Positions 8,637 through 15,707 of a stretch of 64,000 nucleotides of DNA are shown here, one piece after another. Under the pieces are notes generated by a model, which had not been told where the DNA came from, did not search any database, and saw only the letters and a list, made by a program, of their open reading frames with translations. The translations under genes were made by a program, and so were the position numbers. Every line of letters begins with the position of its first letter. Position 1 is the stretch's first letter. The stretch is from Oribacterium sp. oral taxon 102 (lineage in GTDB: Bacteria; Bacillota; Clostridia; Lachnospirales; Lachnospiraceae), in the NCBI RefSeq assembly GCF_013394775.1, contig NZ_JABXYT010000001.1, forward strand, positions 386,501 through 450,500, read 5' to 3'.

Positions 8637-9848
8637 TCATTTCACCCACTTTACCGATACAGTTTGTCCATGACCTTCAGTCATAAACGCTGTCGGTTTT
8701 TTTGTCTTTTCAGAAAAAGCTGGTGTTCTATCTACTGCAAGACGACCTTCTTTTTCTAATGATTTTAGAACTTTGCCAATCTCTCCCGATTTACAGATTG
8801 CACCGTGCTTTACAAAGAATACAGCTTCAGCCTCAGTAAGTGATGTCCAAGAGTCACACTGCGAAAAATGATCAATAACCTGATCCCTTATCTGAGCCGC
8901 ATCTATTATCTGATTATTCATGTCAGTCTCAAAAAGAGACATCTGTCCACCCGTCTGAATATCTTTTAATAGTTCCCAACGATTACAGATATTGTCTGCC
9001 ATAAGTACACAACCATCAGGATGATTCGTTGCATGAATCATCCTATATTTTGGATGCTGATTCTGTTGAATACGAATCGGCATATTAAGGACATATGTAT
9101 AGCTCTCGCTTAGTCTTTGGCAGTACTGTTCCGAAAAATATTCTTCAGCTTTATAGCCATCGATTTTGCCGCTGGCATATTGTTCTATAATTGATTTCCA
9201 ATAATCGCCTCCAGCTATCTGATTCAGTGCTTCCACAGATTTGTCTGACGCCTCCAGCCGAGTAGGGTCATATTCGACAAGGTCATCAAAAAACGTATCA
9301 TCCATTTTAAATTTTTGTCCCATAACTCGGCATCCCTCTCGGATGAATCCAAAAGAGTTCATATTGATTAGAAGTTCTATTGTGTTAAACTGTCCGTTTG
9401 CAAACGCATCAAACTTTGAGCAATCAAGAGCTTTAATTCCATATGGATCGATATAAAGAAATACATTGCATCCTGTTTTAGATTTTAATAAATCCTCGAT
9501 TGTATCTTCATATGCGCCTGGGACAATTTTTACGCCCGGATAGTCGTGGAGATTAGTTTCCAAATCACTTGCATAGTTCAGGTCAATAAAGGCTGCGCCA
9601 ATTCTGGCTTTGCCATCCAATTTTGTAGATGCCAGGCCTTGCTTAAAAATATCAAGCGCAATCAGCGGCGAGCCGGGATTACCGTCATCAAATTTGCCTT
9701 TTCCAGCAAAACAATCAACATACGCTAAAGGCTTGCGCGTGTATAGGATTTTTGCCACGTAAGGCTTCAGATAGCACCCCAAGAGTTCGTCTTTTACCTT
9801 TGACCACGGCTTCTTTTCTACGAAAAAATCATCATTCTTTTTTGCCAC
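8637..9848 (-). CDS. tcmP: Three-Cys-motif partner protein TcmP
   Basis: The 403-residue protein matches the TcmP family. YVDCFAGKGKFDDG at residues 43-56 resembles motif I of class I methyltransferases, and LYIDPYGIK at 131-139 sits where a catalytic DPPY-type motif would lie. The C-terminal 100 residues look like a winged helix (VFFVKHGAICKSGEIGKVLKSL). The likely start is GTG at 9848 with AGGGG 9 nt upstream. The family is named for co-occurrence with three-Cys proteins, and the next gene is one. The biochemical function is not established as far as I know; a SAM-dependent modification is inferred from the motifs. It lies between the XRE/ImmA regulatory genes and the methyltransferase/helicase genes. 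Confidence 0.87.
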   Translation of the reverse strand: MAKKNDDFFVEKKPWSKVKDELLGCYLKPYVAKILYTRKPLAYVDCFAGKGKFDDGNPGSPLIALDIFKQGLASTKLDGKARIGAAFIDLNYASDLETNLHDYPGVKIVPGAYEDTIEDLLKSKTGCNVFLYIDPYGIKALDCSKFDAFANGQFNTIELLINMNSFGFIREGCRVMGQKFKMDDTFFDDLVEYDPTRLEASDKSVEALNQIAGGDYWKSIIEQYASGKIDGYKAEEYFSEQYCQRLSESYTYVLNMPIRIQQNQHPKYRMIHATNHPDGCVLMADNICNRWELLKDIQTGGQMSLFETDMNNQIIDAAQIRDQVIDHFSQCDSWTSLTEAEAVFFVKHGAICKSGEIGKVLKSLEKEGRLAVDRTPAFSEKTKKPTAFMTEGHGQTVSVKWVK

Positions 9849-9876
9849 GTGCGTTTACCCCTAATTGTATCCTCTA

Positions 9877-10209
9877 TCAGTTAAACGGAAGTGCCTCGTC
9901 AAAAGGAAATGAATCCTCATCCTCTTCAGTTTGCACCTCTGTATATGGTTTCAGCAGCTTCTCTTTAAACAACATTGTAGGCTGACCACAGAATTCACAG
10001 AATCTGGCATTGCCGAGATTCCTATGAATGTGATACTCTCCCTGATTGCCATATTCATCGCGATCAAAATCACCCTCGCACTCGTTGTACACATAAAACC
10101 CACAAATACGGCAATACCGCGCGCCGTCGGAGTATTGCTCATTGCCGCACTTTGGACATTTCACAAATTTGAGATTCTCATCAACCTCGTATCCATCGTT
10201 ATAAATCAT
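9877..10209 (-). CDS. Small double zinc-ribbon protein
   Basis: The 110-residue protein has one zinc ribbon near the N-terminus (CPKCG, then CRICG) and half of a second (CEFCG), followed by an acidic tail. It overlaps the 3' end of the ImmA/IrrE gene by 11 nt, so the two are translationally coupled. That gene contains similar ribbons, including one that looks degenerate. It could be a DNA-binding or protein-interaction accessory of the regulator pair, or a sensor for the operon. No enzymatic motif is visible. Confidence 0.72.
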   Translation of the reverse strand: MIYNDGYEVDENLKFVKCPKCGNEQYSDGARYCRICGFYVYNECEGDFDRDEYGNQGEYHIHRNLGNARFCEFCGQPTMLFKEKLLKPYTEVQTEEDEDSFPFDEALPFN

Positions 10210-11587
10210 ACGCTACCAGCACCTCCAACCGACTTCTTTCTATATCATCTGTCTCCTTCAAATATGACAGGATGGTTTCCTTTTCGTTTTTCATGATCTC
10301 GGCCGCCACAACAGTGTCAGTCAAAATATAGACATCATCATTGTCATCCGCAAAAGCGTGAGAATACAAGATGGCGGAATGCAAATCCATTGATACCCTT
10401 GATCTCGTTCCCCTCATCATAAATTTCGTAAATTCCCAATAATCATAGTCTATCCAATCATTTTCAAAGAGTAAGCCTCTATATGTCACCAATCGCTGAT
10501 ACCGCCTTTCAAAAGATGGATACCATTGGTTGGCATTGGTTTCTTGCCCGTCTTCCTTCGAAAAACAGTCCTCTATGTGATCAGCCTCGTTAATCAGAGG
10601 CGTACCGCGGATGCGGCAGTACGTCCCGCCGTCTGAAAAATCGTGGTTCAGGCATATGGGACATATGGTCAGTTTTGTATGTTTCAGACCATTGACTACG
10701 AATGGTTCCCCATATGGGTATCCGTGATGCTTTGTCCCCGGAATCTTTGTAAATTCGCTTCTTACTCTCATTCGTTCGAACATACTGCTGTACATCTCGG
10801 AACGTTCAATAAGCGATCCACAATAGGAACAATGCTGAGCACTCGGATCATCTACATATGAATAGCAATCCGGACATTTACGGCATACGGATACGTATCT
10901 TACCTTCCACGGTATTCCCCAAGTCCTGTAGATACTCCTGTAAATTGCCTCGTCCGTCTCTGTAATAAGAAACTTATAGAAATTCCTTATTACCTGTTTA
11001 TCGTACTCACCTGCAGGAAGGTAGTCACTCTCAAATACTCTCTTATACTTTTTTTCAGCCGCCTTATCTGAAACACCAAAGAGAAGAGCTATCTCATCGA
11101 CAGTGATCCCTTTAAAGTATTTCAGAATAGCCGTCGGCATCAGAAACTCTGCAGCAAAATAATGAGCTTCAACTTCCAGCACCCCATACTGTTTTGATGC
11201 CATTCCTCCTCGATTCAAGGCAGTCTCACTAAACTCGACCAAGTGACCGAGAATGATATGACCAATCTCATGCATAATAGTCCACGCTATCCGATCAGGA
11301 CTGTTAACCGTGATATCGTCATATACGATATAGTACATACCGTTCCCGCGCATCCTGATAGTTCTGCCTTCTGCCTGTAGCTGACGTAGATGGAACGGAT
11401 CCTCGGACTTCATCACCTTCTTGGCCTTTGACCATGGAAGACATACGACGTAGTCCTTCAGTTCATCGAGGACATCGTAAGGAGAAATTGGAAACCTGGT
11501 ATAGCCGCATTCGAGCAGAAACTTATATGCTGTCTGTGTGACATAATCAAATCGCGGCTTATCAGGAATCTTTTTCTCTCTTTGCAT
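10199..11587 (-). CDS. ImmA/IrrE-family metallopeptidase with zinc ribbons
   Basis: The catalytic HEIGH zinc motif is near residue 106, followed by GHIILGHLVEF and a downstream glutamate-rich helix (VEAHYFAAEFLMP), the standard ImmA/IrrE layout. The C-terminal half adds a zinc ribbon (CPDCYSYV, then CSYCG). A second ribbon (CPICLN, then CRIRG) has lost its last cysteine. In ICEBs1 and related elements such a peptidase cleaves the neighbouring XRE repressor to switch on the mobile element. Here it directly follows an XRE gene and overlaps it, so the same role is likely. I take ATG 11587 as start; a TTG six bases upstream is also possible. At about 460 residues it is much longer than ICEBs1 ImmA. 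Confidence 0.86.
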   Translation of the reverse strand: MQREKKIPDKPRFDYVTQTAYKFLLECGYTRFPISPYDVLDELKDYVVCLPWSKAKKVMKSEDPFHLRQLQAEGRTIRMRGNGMYYIVYDDITVNSPDRIAWTIMHEIGHIILGHLVEFSETALNRGGMASKQYGVLEVEAHYFAAEFLMPTAILKYFKGITVDEIALLFGVSDKAAEKKYKRVFESDYLPAGEYDKQVIRNFYKFLITETDEAIYRSIYRTWGIPWKVRYVSVCRKCPDCYSYVDDPSAQHCSYCGSLIERSEMYSSMFERMRVRSEFTKIPGTKHHGYPYGEPFVVNGLKHTKLTICPICLNHDFSDGGTYCRIRGTPLINEADHIEDCFSKEDGQETNANQWYPSFERRYQRLVTYRGLLFENDWIDYDYWEFTKFMMRGTRSRVSMDLHSAILYSHAFADDNDDVYILTDTVVAAEIMKNEKETILSYLKETDDIERSRLEVLVAYDL

Positions 11588-11957
11588 ACTCAATAAACAT
11601 CTCCACTTGCTTATAAAGGTCGTCCAAATCCTCGTCTTTCAAGTCTGCATTTCTTGAAAGTCCGTCTGCAATCTTCTCAACGGTTTCCTGTTGCTTTTTA
11701 GTTTTTAAGCCCGGGAAAGCGCGTTCGACAGCAGTCATGTCATCGCCCGGAACGTATCCCGCAACCTTAAGTAGGTCTTCCTGCGGAATATTTAATGCTG
11801 ATGCCAAGGAACAGAGCACCTTAAGTGAAGGCATTTTCCTTTCATTGGTCTCAATGCGTTGAACCTCTGTGTGACTGATTCCCGTTTTTGTAGCAAGCAT
11901 ATTTCGGCTCATGCCTAATTCAGTTCTTTTAGTTTTTATAAATTCGCCTAAGGTCAT
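11562..11957 (-). CDS. XRE-family repressor of the defence/early-gene switch
   Basis: The 131-residue protein has an N-terminal Cro/C1 helix-turn-helix (RNMLATKTGISHTEVQRIETNER), a linker and a helical C-terminus. GGAGG precedes the ATG by a good distance. It is the first gene of the minus-strand operon and faces the plus-strand early operon across a 300-bp control region full of TGAAC/GTTCA half-sites. Its own promoter carries one of these sites in the spacer. It probably represses both directions and is inactivated by the co-encoded ImmA-like peptidase. The arrangement follows the ImmR/ImmA pattern of ICEBs1-like elements. Confidence 0.88.
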   Translation of the reverse strand: MTLGEFIKTKRTELGMSRNMLATKTGISHTEVQRIETNERKMPSLKVLCSLASALNIPQEDLLKVAGYVPGDDMTAVERAFPGLKTKKQQETVEKIADGLSRNADLKDEDLDDLYKQVEMFIEYAKREKDS

Positions 11958-11986
11958 GATTTCACCTCCACTATTAGACCATACTT

Positions 11987-12015
11987 ATTCTAACACAAGT
12001 TGAACCTAAAGACAA
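11987..12015 (-). promoter_or_regulatory. Promoter of the XRE/defence operon
   Basis: Read on the minus strand, TTGTCT (12015-12010) and TAGAAT (11992-11987) are separated by exactly 17 nt. The spacer contains AGGTTCAA, one half-site of the operator family repeated through this region. This suggests autoregulation by the XRE protein. Confidence 0.65.
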
Positions 12016-12196
12016 GTATAATCGAAATATTTTTACACCCAAAGGTTCAATTTGCTATTGACCCTTAATCCCAACACCTGTATAATCGTATTGAACTTTT
12101 AAGTTCATGTACCGACTGCTATTTGAACTTTTCTTGGCGGTTTAATTTTTACAGGAGATTGAACCTATAAGTTCTTATTCAACTCATATCAAGAAC
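12000..12196. promoter_or_regulatory. Operator array (TGAAC/GTTCA half-sites)
   Basis: The region holds a perfect palindrome, TGAACTT-TT-AAGTTCA (12092-12107). There are further matches: TGAACCT at 12001, AGGTTCA near 12043, TTGAACTT near 12123, GAACCTATAAGTTC near 12161-12174 and AAGAACTT near 12191. They flank and overlap both divergent promoters, which fits cooperative binding by the XRE repressor encoded at 11562-11957. The region from 11958 to 12263 contains no gene. Confidence 0.68.
12058..12086 (+). promoter_or_regulatory. Promoter of the plus-strand early operon
   Basis: TTGACC at 12058-12063 and a perfect TATAAT at 12081-12086 are separated by 17 nt. The predicted start point falls inside the palindromic operator just downstream. 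Repressor binding there would block transcription initiation directly. Confidence 0.78.
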
Positions 12197-12263
12197 TTAA
12201 TAATTAAATCAAAAAAAGGGGGGTGATCATCCATGAATCTAATAGGAAGGAGGTACAAAACCC

Positions 12264-12464
12264 TTGGACGACGAAAACATCAAGTGTCAGGGTAAGGATG
12301 GAAAACTCTTATTTGAGTGGAATCCCACCCTGAACACAATCGGTATCGTTCGCAAAGATATGTTCTACCGGGTAAAGCTTCTTAGCGACAAAATCCAAAG
12401 TTCATATCAGATTATCGAAGAACATCCTAAGAAAAAGGATGCCATCAATCCCAACAACAAGTAA
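12264..12464 (+). CDS. Small protein with TTG start, first gene of early operon
   Basis: The 66-residue protein begins at a TTG preceded by a strong GGAAGGAGG 10 nt upstream; no ATG suits this ribosome binding site. The sequence (LFEWNPTLNTIGIVRKDMFYRVKL) suggests a small beta-rich protein. I do not recognise a family. An ATG at 12233 after a G-rich Shine-Dalgarno-like run opens a 20-codon frame that ends inside this gene, so a short leader peptide coupling translation is possible. It is transcribed from the 12058 promoter. Confidence 0.55.
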   Translation: MDDENIKCQGKDGKLLFEWNPTLNTIGIVRKDMFYRVKLLSDKIQSSYQIIEEHPKKKDAINPNNK

Positions 12465-12472
12465 ATAACAGC

Positions 12473-12583
12473 GAATCCTCAGAGCTGCTCGATGGCCAGA
12501 AGGATGCGAGGAGACATTTTCTCTAAGCATCATTCTGGCCATTTTGCGTTTCTGGGATGACGCAAATCGGCTTCTGAGGTTTC
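12473..12583 (+). ncRNA. Candidate structured RNA in the 5' leader of the sigma-like gene
   Basis: This 111-nt stretch folds on paper into a three-stem structure. An outer stem pairs 12473-12483 with 12573-12583 (11 bp, one mismatch). A long hairpin pairs 12492-12507 with 12527-12542 (16 bp, one mismatch). A short hairpin pairs TTTGCGT (12543-12549) with ACGCAAA (12560-12566). It ends 30 nt before the ATG of the next gene and lacks a terminal T-run. Named RNA motifs upstream of DUF2800 and DUF2815 genes in Firmicutes have been reported; this may be one of them or a new leader. Confidence 0.55.
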
Positions 12584-12613
12584 AGACATTCGGAAATCGA
12601 AAGGAGCCGACAA

Positions 12614-13126
12614 ATGAAAAACAACGACAATGTAAAGAGCATCTTTGACAAGCAGACCAAGACATGGTTCGAGGTCACCCCGGAACAGTATCAGGAGTTT
12701 GACCGCTGGCGCACCCGCACCAGAAAGCGTATGCAGAATCACGGTCGCTGCACCTGTCCGAGAAGCAAATGGTGGCTGTGTGACGGCATGTGCGACGACT
12801 GCGAATTTAAAGCCGCTGGAGACATCCTCTCCCTCGATAAACCGGTCGCAAACGAGGACGGCGATGAGACTACTCTGGCAGACACTCTCGTAGATCCCTC
12901 TCCGCTTATAGAGGATGTCATCTGCGATAAAGCTGAGCTTGACCAGTTGTTTGAGCGTCTGAACGAGATCATGCCGGAAGCCGCTGAGATTGGAAGACTT
13001 CGCCTTAAGAAGCTTACTGATGAAGCTATCGCCGAGATCATCGGTATCAAGCGCACAACCTTTCGTTCCCGTCTTGATAAGGCTGCAGAAAAGCTCGCTA
13101 AGGAATTTCCTGATCGCCTCAAGTAA
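12614..13126 (+). CDS. Sigma-70-like / region-4 helix-turn-helix protein
   Basis: The 170-residue protein ends in a sigma region 4-like helix-turn-helix (ERLNEIMPEAAEIGRLRL, then DEAIAEIIGIKRTTFRSRL). The middle holds a cysteine cluster (CTCP, CDGMCDDCEF) followed by the conserved SLDKPV and ADTLVDPSP segments seen in ICE and phage sigma-like proteins. AAAGGAG lies before the ATG. It probably activates later genes of the element or guides RNA polymerase to element promoters. The structured leader upstream hints at post-transcriptional control. A terminator follows the stop. Confidence 0.72.
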   Translation: MKNNDNVKSIFDKQTKTWFEVTPEQYQEFDRWRTRTRKRMQNHGRCTCPRSKWWLCDGMCDDCEFKAAGDILSLDKPVANEDGDETTLADTLVDPSPLIEDVICDKAELDQLFERLNEIMPEAAEIGRLRLKKLTDEAIAEIIGIKRTTFRSRLDKAAEKLAKEFPDRLK

Positions 13127-13144
13127 TTATCTTATCTGTACCTG

Positions 13145-13178
13145 CTCCGGCTGCCTTCGTGGTGGCCGGAGATTTTTT
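13145..13178 (+). terminator. Intrinsic terminator after the sigma-like gene
   Basis: CTCCGG (13145-13150) pairs with CCGGAG (13166-13171) around a TTCG-containing loop, followed by a run of six T. It would reduce read-through from the sigma-like gene into the DUF2800 operon. Confidence 0.65.
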
Positions 13179-13278
13179 CAAAAAAAATTACCTTCTCCTT
13201 CGTCAAATCGCCTCCCTCACCTCCATTGGGAAGTGTAAGGAGCACAAAACGACAAGCTCCGGACAGGAGGTAAAAGCG

Positions 13279-13485
13279 ATGAACAAGACACGTAACAGAA
13301 GTCCTGCGGATCAGGAAGCCATCGAGGTGCTGATAGCAATCAGCCATGTATCCGCAAGGCTGGCAGGGAAGCTTGCAGCCCTGTCCGCACAAAGACAATC
13401 CGAGGAAGGAGGAAAAACAAATGAGCAAGATGAGCGATATGGCACAGACCATCGAAGAGCTCCGCAGTGCTGCTGCCGTTATTAA
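13279..13485 (+). CDS. Small hypothetical protein of early operon
   Basis: The frame of 68 codons starts at ATG 13279 after GGACAGGAGG. The N-terminal part (SPADQEAIEVLIAISHVSARLAGKL) looks like a genuine helical protein. The last 20 codons run into the start of the next gene in another frame. I do not recognise the family. It may help couple translation to the downstream gene. Confidence 0.5.
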   Translation: MNKTRNRSPADQEAIEVLIAISHVSARLAGKLAALSAQRQSEEGGKTNEQDERYGTDHRRAPQCCCRY

Positions 13486-13738
13486 GGACGCGGCGGACTG
13501 GCTGGCACAGCAGTTTAGCTCCGATGCCGATGATCTTCCGACAGAAATCATCGATGAAAAGCCGGAGCTGACAATGGAGGACGTCCGGGCGGTGCTGGCA
13601 GAGAAATTCCGCAAGGGATACACGGCTAAGATCCGCGAGCTTCTCCAGAAGTACGGCGCATCAAAGCTGTCCGGGGTCGATCCGGCAAATTATCAGGCAC
13701 TGCTTGAGGATGTGGAGGGACTTGGCGATGGCAAATAA
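13421..13738 (+). CDS. Small helical protein preceding DUF2800
   Basis: This 105-residue protein starts at an ATG with GGAAGGAGG close upstream. It is acidic and helical, with AQTIEELRSAAAVIKDAADWLAQQF at the N-terminus and EDVRAVLAEKFRKGYTAKIRELL later. In Firmicutes phages and ICEs a protein of this kind sits directly upstream of DUF2800 in a replication/recombination operon. It overlaps the preceding small gene by 65 nt and the DUF2800 gene by 11 nt. The helices suggest a nucleic-acid or protein-binding accessory factor; no direct functional evidence is visible. Confidence 0.68.
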   Translation: MSKMSDMAQTIEELRSAAAVIKDAADWLAQQFSSDADDLPTEIIDEKPELTMEDVRAVLAEKFRKGYTAKIRELLQKYGASKLSGVDPANYQALLEDVEGLGDGK

Positions 13739-14873
13739 ACACGCATTACTCTCTGCATCCTCCGCAGACAGGTGGCTGCACTGCCCACCGTCCGCAAGGC
13801 TCTGCGAAAGCTACGAGGACAAAGGCAGTGACTATGCCGCCGAAGGCACGGATGCACACGCCCTTTGCGAGTACAAGCTGAAGTCGGCTCTGGGCATCGA
13901 AGCGGAGGATCCTACCGAAGGTCTCAGCTGGTTCAACCAGGAGATGGAGGACTGCGCTACCGGCTATGCCGATTTCGTATTGGAGCAGGTCGAGACGGCA
14001 AAGGAAGTCTGCAGCGATCCCGTAGTCCTGATCGAGCAGCGTGTGGATTTCTCCCGCTGGGTGGAACAGGGATTCGGCACCGCCGACTGCATTATCATCG
14101 CGGACGGCACGCTCCAGATTGTCGATTTCAAGTACGGCCTCGGTGTGCTGGTCAGTGCGGAGGAAAATCCGCAGATGATGTGCTACGGCCTCGGTGCTTT
14201 GGAGATCTTCGATTGTCTCTATGAGATTGATACCGTCCGTATGACCATCTACCAGCCGCGCCGGGATAACCTCTTCACCTACGAGCTTTCCAAGGACGAG
14301 CTGCTCCGCTGGGCGGATGAGACCTTAAAGCCCGCTGCCGATCTGGCATTCGCCGGTGACGGTAACTTCCTCTGCGGCGAGTGGTGCGGCTTCTGCAAGG
14401 CGAAGAATTCCTGCCGAGCCAGGGCTGCCGCCAATCTGGAGCTTGCAAAGTATGACTTCAAGCTGCCGCCTCTTCTGACAGATGAGGATGTGGAGGACAT
14501 TCTCGGTAGGGTGGACAACCTCGTGGCATGGGCATCCGACATCAAAGAATATGCCCTGCAGCAGGCAATCAGCGGTAAGGTCTGGACAGGCTTCAAGCTG
14601 GTCGAAGGCCGCTCCAACAGAAAGTACGTAAACGATGCTGCCGTGGCAGAGGCAGTCACGAAGGCTGGCTTTGATCCCTACGAGCAGAAGCTCCTCGGCA
14701 TTACTGCCATGCAGAAGCTCCTCGGAAAAGCCCGCTTTGAAGAAGTCCTTGCAGGACTGATTGAAAAGCCGCAGGGCAAGCCGACTCTCGTCCCGGAAAG
14801 CGACAAGAGATCAGCCATGAACAACGCAAAATCAGATTTCAGTGAAAACGAAGGAGGACAAGATTATGTCTAA
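13728..14873 (+). CDS. DUF2800 family protein (Cas4/RecB-like nuclease)
   Basis: The 381-residue protein shows the DUF2800 signature: LLSASSADRWLHCPPSARL at the N-terminus, AAEGTDAHALCEYKL, and a PD-(D/E)XK-like core (GTADCIIIADGTLQIVDFKYG). It closes with a cysteine cluster (CGEWCGFCKAKNSC) as in Cas4/AddB-type iron-sulfur nucleases. In temperate phages it accompanies the DUF2815 single-strand-binding protein, as here, in replication or recombination. The ATG at 13728 overlaps the previous gene. It appears complete, unlike its downstream partner. Confidence 0.87.
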   Translation: MANKHALLSASSADRWLHCPPSARLCESYEDKGSDYAAEGTDAHALCEYKLKSALGIEAEDPTEGLSWFNQEMEDCATGYADFVLEQVETAKEVCSDPVVLIEQRVDFSRWVEQGFGTADCIIIADGTLQIVDFKYGLGVLVSAEENPQMMCYGLGALEIFDCLYEIDTVRMTIYQPRRDNLFTYELSKDELLRWADETLKPAADLAFAGDGNFLCGEWCGFCKAKNSCRARAAANLELAKYDFKLPPLLTDEDVEDILGRVDNLVAWASDIKEYALQQAISGKVWTGFKLVEGRSNRKYVNDAAVAEAVTKAGFDPYEQKLLGITAMQKLLGKARFEEVLAGLIEKPQGKPTLVPESDKRSAMNNAKSDFSENEGGQDYV

Positions 14874-15378
14874 GAACAACACAGTAAAAAATCCCATGAA
14901 GGTCATCACCGGCCCGGATACCCGTTGGAGCTATGCCAACGTCTGGGAGCCGAAGTCCATCAACGGCGGCGCACCGAAGTTCAGCGTGAGCCTGATCATT
15001 CCGAAGTCCGACACCAAGACCATCGCCAAGATCAAGGCGGCCATCGAGGCAGCCTACGCCGAGGGCGAGTCCAAGCTCAAGGGAAGCTCCAAGAGCGTAC
15101 CGGCACTTTCGGCCATCAAGACGCCTCTCCGTGACGGCGATAAGGAGCGTCCGGACGATCTGGCCTATGCAGGCAGCTACTTCATCAACGCTAACTCCGC
15201 TACGGCTCCGGGCATCGTGGATGCGGATCTTAACCCGATCCTCCACATAGATCACGCCGCCCTGGGCGAAGGATTTTTCCAAGCGGCAAAGGTCGGGGTG
15301 CTTCTTGCTGAACACTGCCAGCCGCTTCCGCAGTCCGGCATTGCAGGTCTGGATGTGGGCGGTCTGTCTTTAGAATAA
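14866..15378 (+). pseudogene. DUF2815 ssDNA-binding-like protein, 3' end replaced
   Basis: The first 125 codons are typical DUF2815 (NPMKVITGPDTRWSYANVWE, KFSVSLIIPKSD, then SYFINANSATAPGIVDADLNPIL). GGAGG precedes ATG 14866. After NPIL, near 15240, the family sequence stops and the remaining 46 codons are unrelated. They are antisense to a protein-like fragment read on the minus strand. The expected glycine-rich ending (EVYSG, then FYAFN) is missing. The product is probably a non-functional chimera. Genes normally found further downstream, such as the polymerase and helicase, are absent, so the early operon is cut here. Confidence 0.75.
15242..15373 (-). pseudogene. Internal fragment of an unrelated gene in opposite orientation
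   Basis: Read on the minus strand, an open stretch of about 44 codons contains LRKRLAVFSKKHPDLCRL and FAQGGVIYVED. This resembles a small protein family common in Clostridial mobile elements (a phrase like KHPDLCRL is characteristic). A stop codon bounds it upstream and the DUF2815 junction bounds it downstream, so neither end is intact. It marks a recombination scar where two genes were joined tail to tail. Confidence 0.45.
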
Positions 15379-15504
15379 AAAAGCACAGAGCTCCAACCCG
15401 CTCTCTATAAAAAGAATGAGCTGAAGCTCTATGTAAGAGGCAAAAAATCTGATTTCTGTTCAAACCCCATCAAAATCGGACAGCTCCGTCAGAAATTCGG
15501 GCAC

Positions 15505-15540
15505 GAAAAAAGCCCGGGAAAGCTTGATCTTTCCGGGCTT
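15505..15540 (-). terminator. rpsI-type intrinsic terminator
   Basis: AAGCCCGGGAAAG (15510-15522) pairs with CTTTCCGGGCTT (15529-15540) with one bulge, and on the minus strand it is followed by six T. It lies 23 nt after the stop codon of the rpsI remnant in the same direction, so it is most simply the original terminator of the host rplM-rpsI operon left at the element boundary. Confidence 0.78.
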
Positions 15541-15563
15541 TGTAAGCATTTTCGTAAGAGAAA

Positions 15564-15611
15564 TTATCTCTTGGAGAACTGCGGAGCGCGACGTGCTGCC
15601 TTGAGACCGTA
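15564..15611 (-). other. rpsI: ICE attachment site: 3' end of rpsI (S9)
   Basis: On the minus strand the codons before the TAA at 15566-15564 read YGLKAARRAPQFSKR, the highly conserved C-terminus of ribosomal protein S9. Upstream of codon Y the match stops (the frame continues SVQ instead of the expected basic residues), so only about 48 bp is duplicated. The tyrosine recombinase gene ends 97 nt away. This is what integration of an element into the 3' end of rpsI leaves behind. The intact rpsI copy should lie beyond the right end of the window. The stretch 15379-15707 otherwise holds only the terminator and no convincing gene. Confidence 0.8.
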
Positions 15612-15707
15612 CTGAACAGATATCTAACTCTGAAACCCTTGATATTACTGTGTTTCGAGCGATGGCCGATTTTTTTGTCTCAGCCATTAACTACTTCTTT
15701 TTTCTCG

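Noticed and set aside
15460..15687. A 75-codon minus-strand frame across the attachment site
   Set aside because: It reads the rpsI remnant and its terminator in the wrong frame and has no plausible ribosome binding site.
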